A stretch of DNA of 64,000 bases from an uncultured Flavobacteriales bacterium. GTDB lineage: Bacteria; Bacteroidota; Bacteroidia; Flavobacteriales_G; Salibacteraceae. Where the stretch lies: assembly GCA_913020435.1 (NCBI GenBank), contig CAJVZZ010000016.1:1-64000 (forward strand), in the 5' to 3' direction. Position 1 is the first letter of the stretch, and each line of letters begins with the position of its first letter. Below are positions 62,943 through 64,000 of the stretch, one piece after another. The translations under genes and the position numbers were made by a program. Below the pieces are notes generated by a model, which was not told where the DNA came from, ran no database searches, and was given only the letters and a program-made list of their open reading frames with translations.

Positions 62943-63629
62943 TTACAATGTATAGCGTATACCTAGCCCAAGACTTGAGTGGGCATTAAAAAAAATTATT
63001 CTTCCAGGATAACTACCAGTTGGTTCAAAATCAGAAGGCCCCACTTGAAATACCGTTTCAAAGGTTTGAGAGACATTTAAATTAAAAATAAATCGTTCAC
63101 TAATCGAAACATCCCAACCAGCGACGAGCTTGGCTCCTGTAGAAATAAAATGATTTTTATAGCTTGATAAACCTGAGAACGGTTCCTCTTGAATAAATAT
63201 CGTTTCCCAATTCCCGTTTTCATTAAGGGTGTCTTGATACGTCGAATATTGAGAAATTTTCTGCTGATAGCCTGCAAGAAGATGAACCCCTCCATACAAA
63301 TTCGGCCATTTTTTCAAACTCTTTTCAATTCCCACTCTTAAGTTTGATCCAGCAGTATTTTCATAAAACTGCTCAAAAATCACAGAATTTGAACTTGCAC
63401 TAATAATCTGCGTATTTTCTCTAAAATTTGGCGAATTCAAAAAATCAACACCCAAAACTAGTTTCAATTCATTCTTTAAATATTTGCGATAATCAAAACT
63501 AATTTGATTTTGAGAGCCAACTGAAACTCTTAAGCCTATATCCGATCCTGGAATGATCTTTACCGAGTCCTGAGCTATAGATGAAAAAGTAAAAAAAATG
63601 GTTACTACCACACAAATAATCGCTTTCAT
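62943..63629 (-). CDS. Outer-membrane beta-barrel-type protein
   Basis: 228 residues: signal peptide (about 1-19, SIAQ), then alternating amphipathic strands (LRVSVGSQNQISFDYRKYLK, LKLVLGVDFLNSP, LYGGVHLLAGYQQKISQYST, GAKLVAGWDVSISERFIFNL) and a C-terminal aromatic end (GLGIRYTL). The pattern fits a small OM barrel. No family named. Monocistronic on the minus strand; upstream region is at 63630-64000. Confidence 0.7.
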   Translation of the reverse strand: MKAIICVVVTIFFTFSSIAQDSVKIIPGSDIGLRVSVGSQNQISFDYRKYLKNELKLVLGVDFLNSPNFRENTQIISASSNSVIFEQFYENTAGSNLRVGIEKSLKKWPNLYGGVHLLAGYQQKISQYSTYQDTLNENGNWETIFIQEEPFSGLSSYKNHFISTGAKLVAGWDVSISERFIFNLNVSQTFETVFQVGPSDFEPTGSYPGRIIFFNAHSSLGLGIRYTL

Positions 63630-64000
63630 AGTTAATGTTTAAATTCGGAACTATTAACTGTGATTAAATATACTTTATTGTCTTCATGTGTATTTTTATT
63701 GTAAGCTGAACTTACAATTCAGACTTCAGTTATCGTTATCAAATGACTAAGTTCAGCAGCTTAACAAATACATCCTCCCCTATTGATTGCAGCTATTGCC
63801 ATAAATTACCAGAATTTGCAACTTTAAAAAAATTGGTTTTGATCAATCTTTTGAATGCTAATTCTTAATCAAAAAAGAAGCATTTTTGGTATGGAATTTT
63901 GGCCAAAATTCGTCTTTGTAAATTTAATTCAGCAGTTCAGTATTATGCTCCTGAGTTTAGTTCATTTAACTGCACTTAATGCGATTTTTTATTGTCTTAA
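63630..64000. other. Right-edge stretch without a clear gene
   Basis: A plus-strand frame from an ATG at 63743 gives a 41-residue peptide (MTKFSSLTNTSSPIDCSYCH, ending LINLLNANS) with a CxxC; no family recognised and no ribosome binding site seen. Otherwise nothing found. Confidence 0.3.

Overview
The window is AT-rich DNA from a member of the Bacteroidota, most likely a free-living, Flavobacteriales-like bacterium. The evidence is the many large secreted proteins ending in a type IX secretion (T9SS) sorting domain (YPNP motif near the start of the tail, short basic C-terminus), delta-60, SprB-type and reg_prop repeat proteins, a TANNTTTG-like promoter element, and the 7TM sensor plus HisKA_3 kinase plus LuxR-type regulator arrangement. 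No rRNA, complete tRNA, CRISPR array, intact IS element or prophage was seen.

Layout. 1-3.2 kb: the start of a restriction-modification operon on the minus strand (C5 cytosine methyltransferase, then a MutL/MORC-like GHKL ATPase cut by the window edge) and a possible HipA remnant. 3.2-7.5 kb: a minus-strand operon encoding two cupredoxin proteins that together look like a split multicopper oxidase, then a bestrophin pseudogene and a membrane protein. 8-11.2 kb: a light-dependent repair/sensing cassette (photolyase/cryptochrome, DUF2256, PhrB-like photolyase without the usual FeS cysteines). 11.4-21.8 kb: a heavy-metal RND efflux operon (His-rich protein, TolC-like, His-rich lipoprotein, adaptor, CzcA/CusA pump) flanked in direct orientation by two paralogous pseudo-receiver/PAS/PAS/DHp proteins without a kinase catalytic domain. 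22-31 kb: methyltransferase, SLC13 transporter, a 1767-residue T9SS adhesin-like protein. 30.4-41.6 kb: reg_prop sensor kinase and regulator, M20 dipeptidase, thioredoxin pseudogene, NhaA with an N-terminal thioredoxin-like domain, secreted nuclease, ZIP transporter. 42-46 kb: a two-component signalling locus (small protein, 7TM protein, kinase, LuxR-type regulator, 76-residue protein) with several copies of a paired-palindrome element. 46-53 kb: thiol and flavin redox proteins, subtilase, a sigma-factor operon and an OM barrel. 53-57 kb: ZIP pseudogene, membrane EF-hand protein, peroxiredoxin-like pseudogene, and truncated YHYH and OmpA genes meeting at a rearrangement junction. 57-64 kb: a second sigma-factor operon, a 1198-residue T9SS protein, a CHAT-domain remnant and an OM protein.

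The most interesting signal is a non-coding element: two 12-bp palindromes (consensus MGTRKTAMYRCG) always separated by exactly 10 bp. Six copies were found by eye, five clear and one degenerate. One lies upstream of the sensor/regulator operon, one upstream of the small gene that follows it, three in the adjacent gene-less 1.3 kb, and one 40 kb away upstream of the restriction-modification operon. Copies A-C sit a nearly constant distance upstream of a -7-like box. I infer that the local LuxR-type regulator binds it and controls itself, small genes and the R-M operon. The other recurring theme is decay: at least seven recognisable broken genes lie among intact ones.
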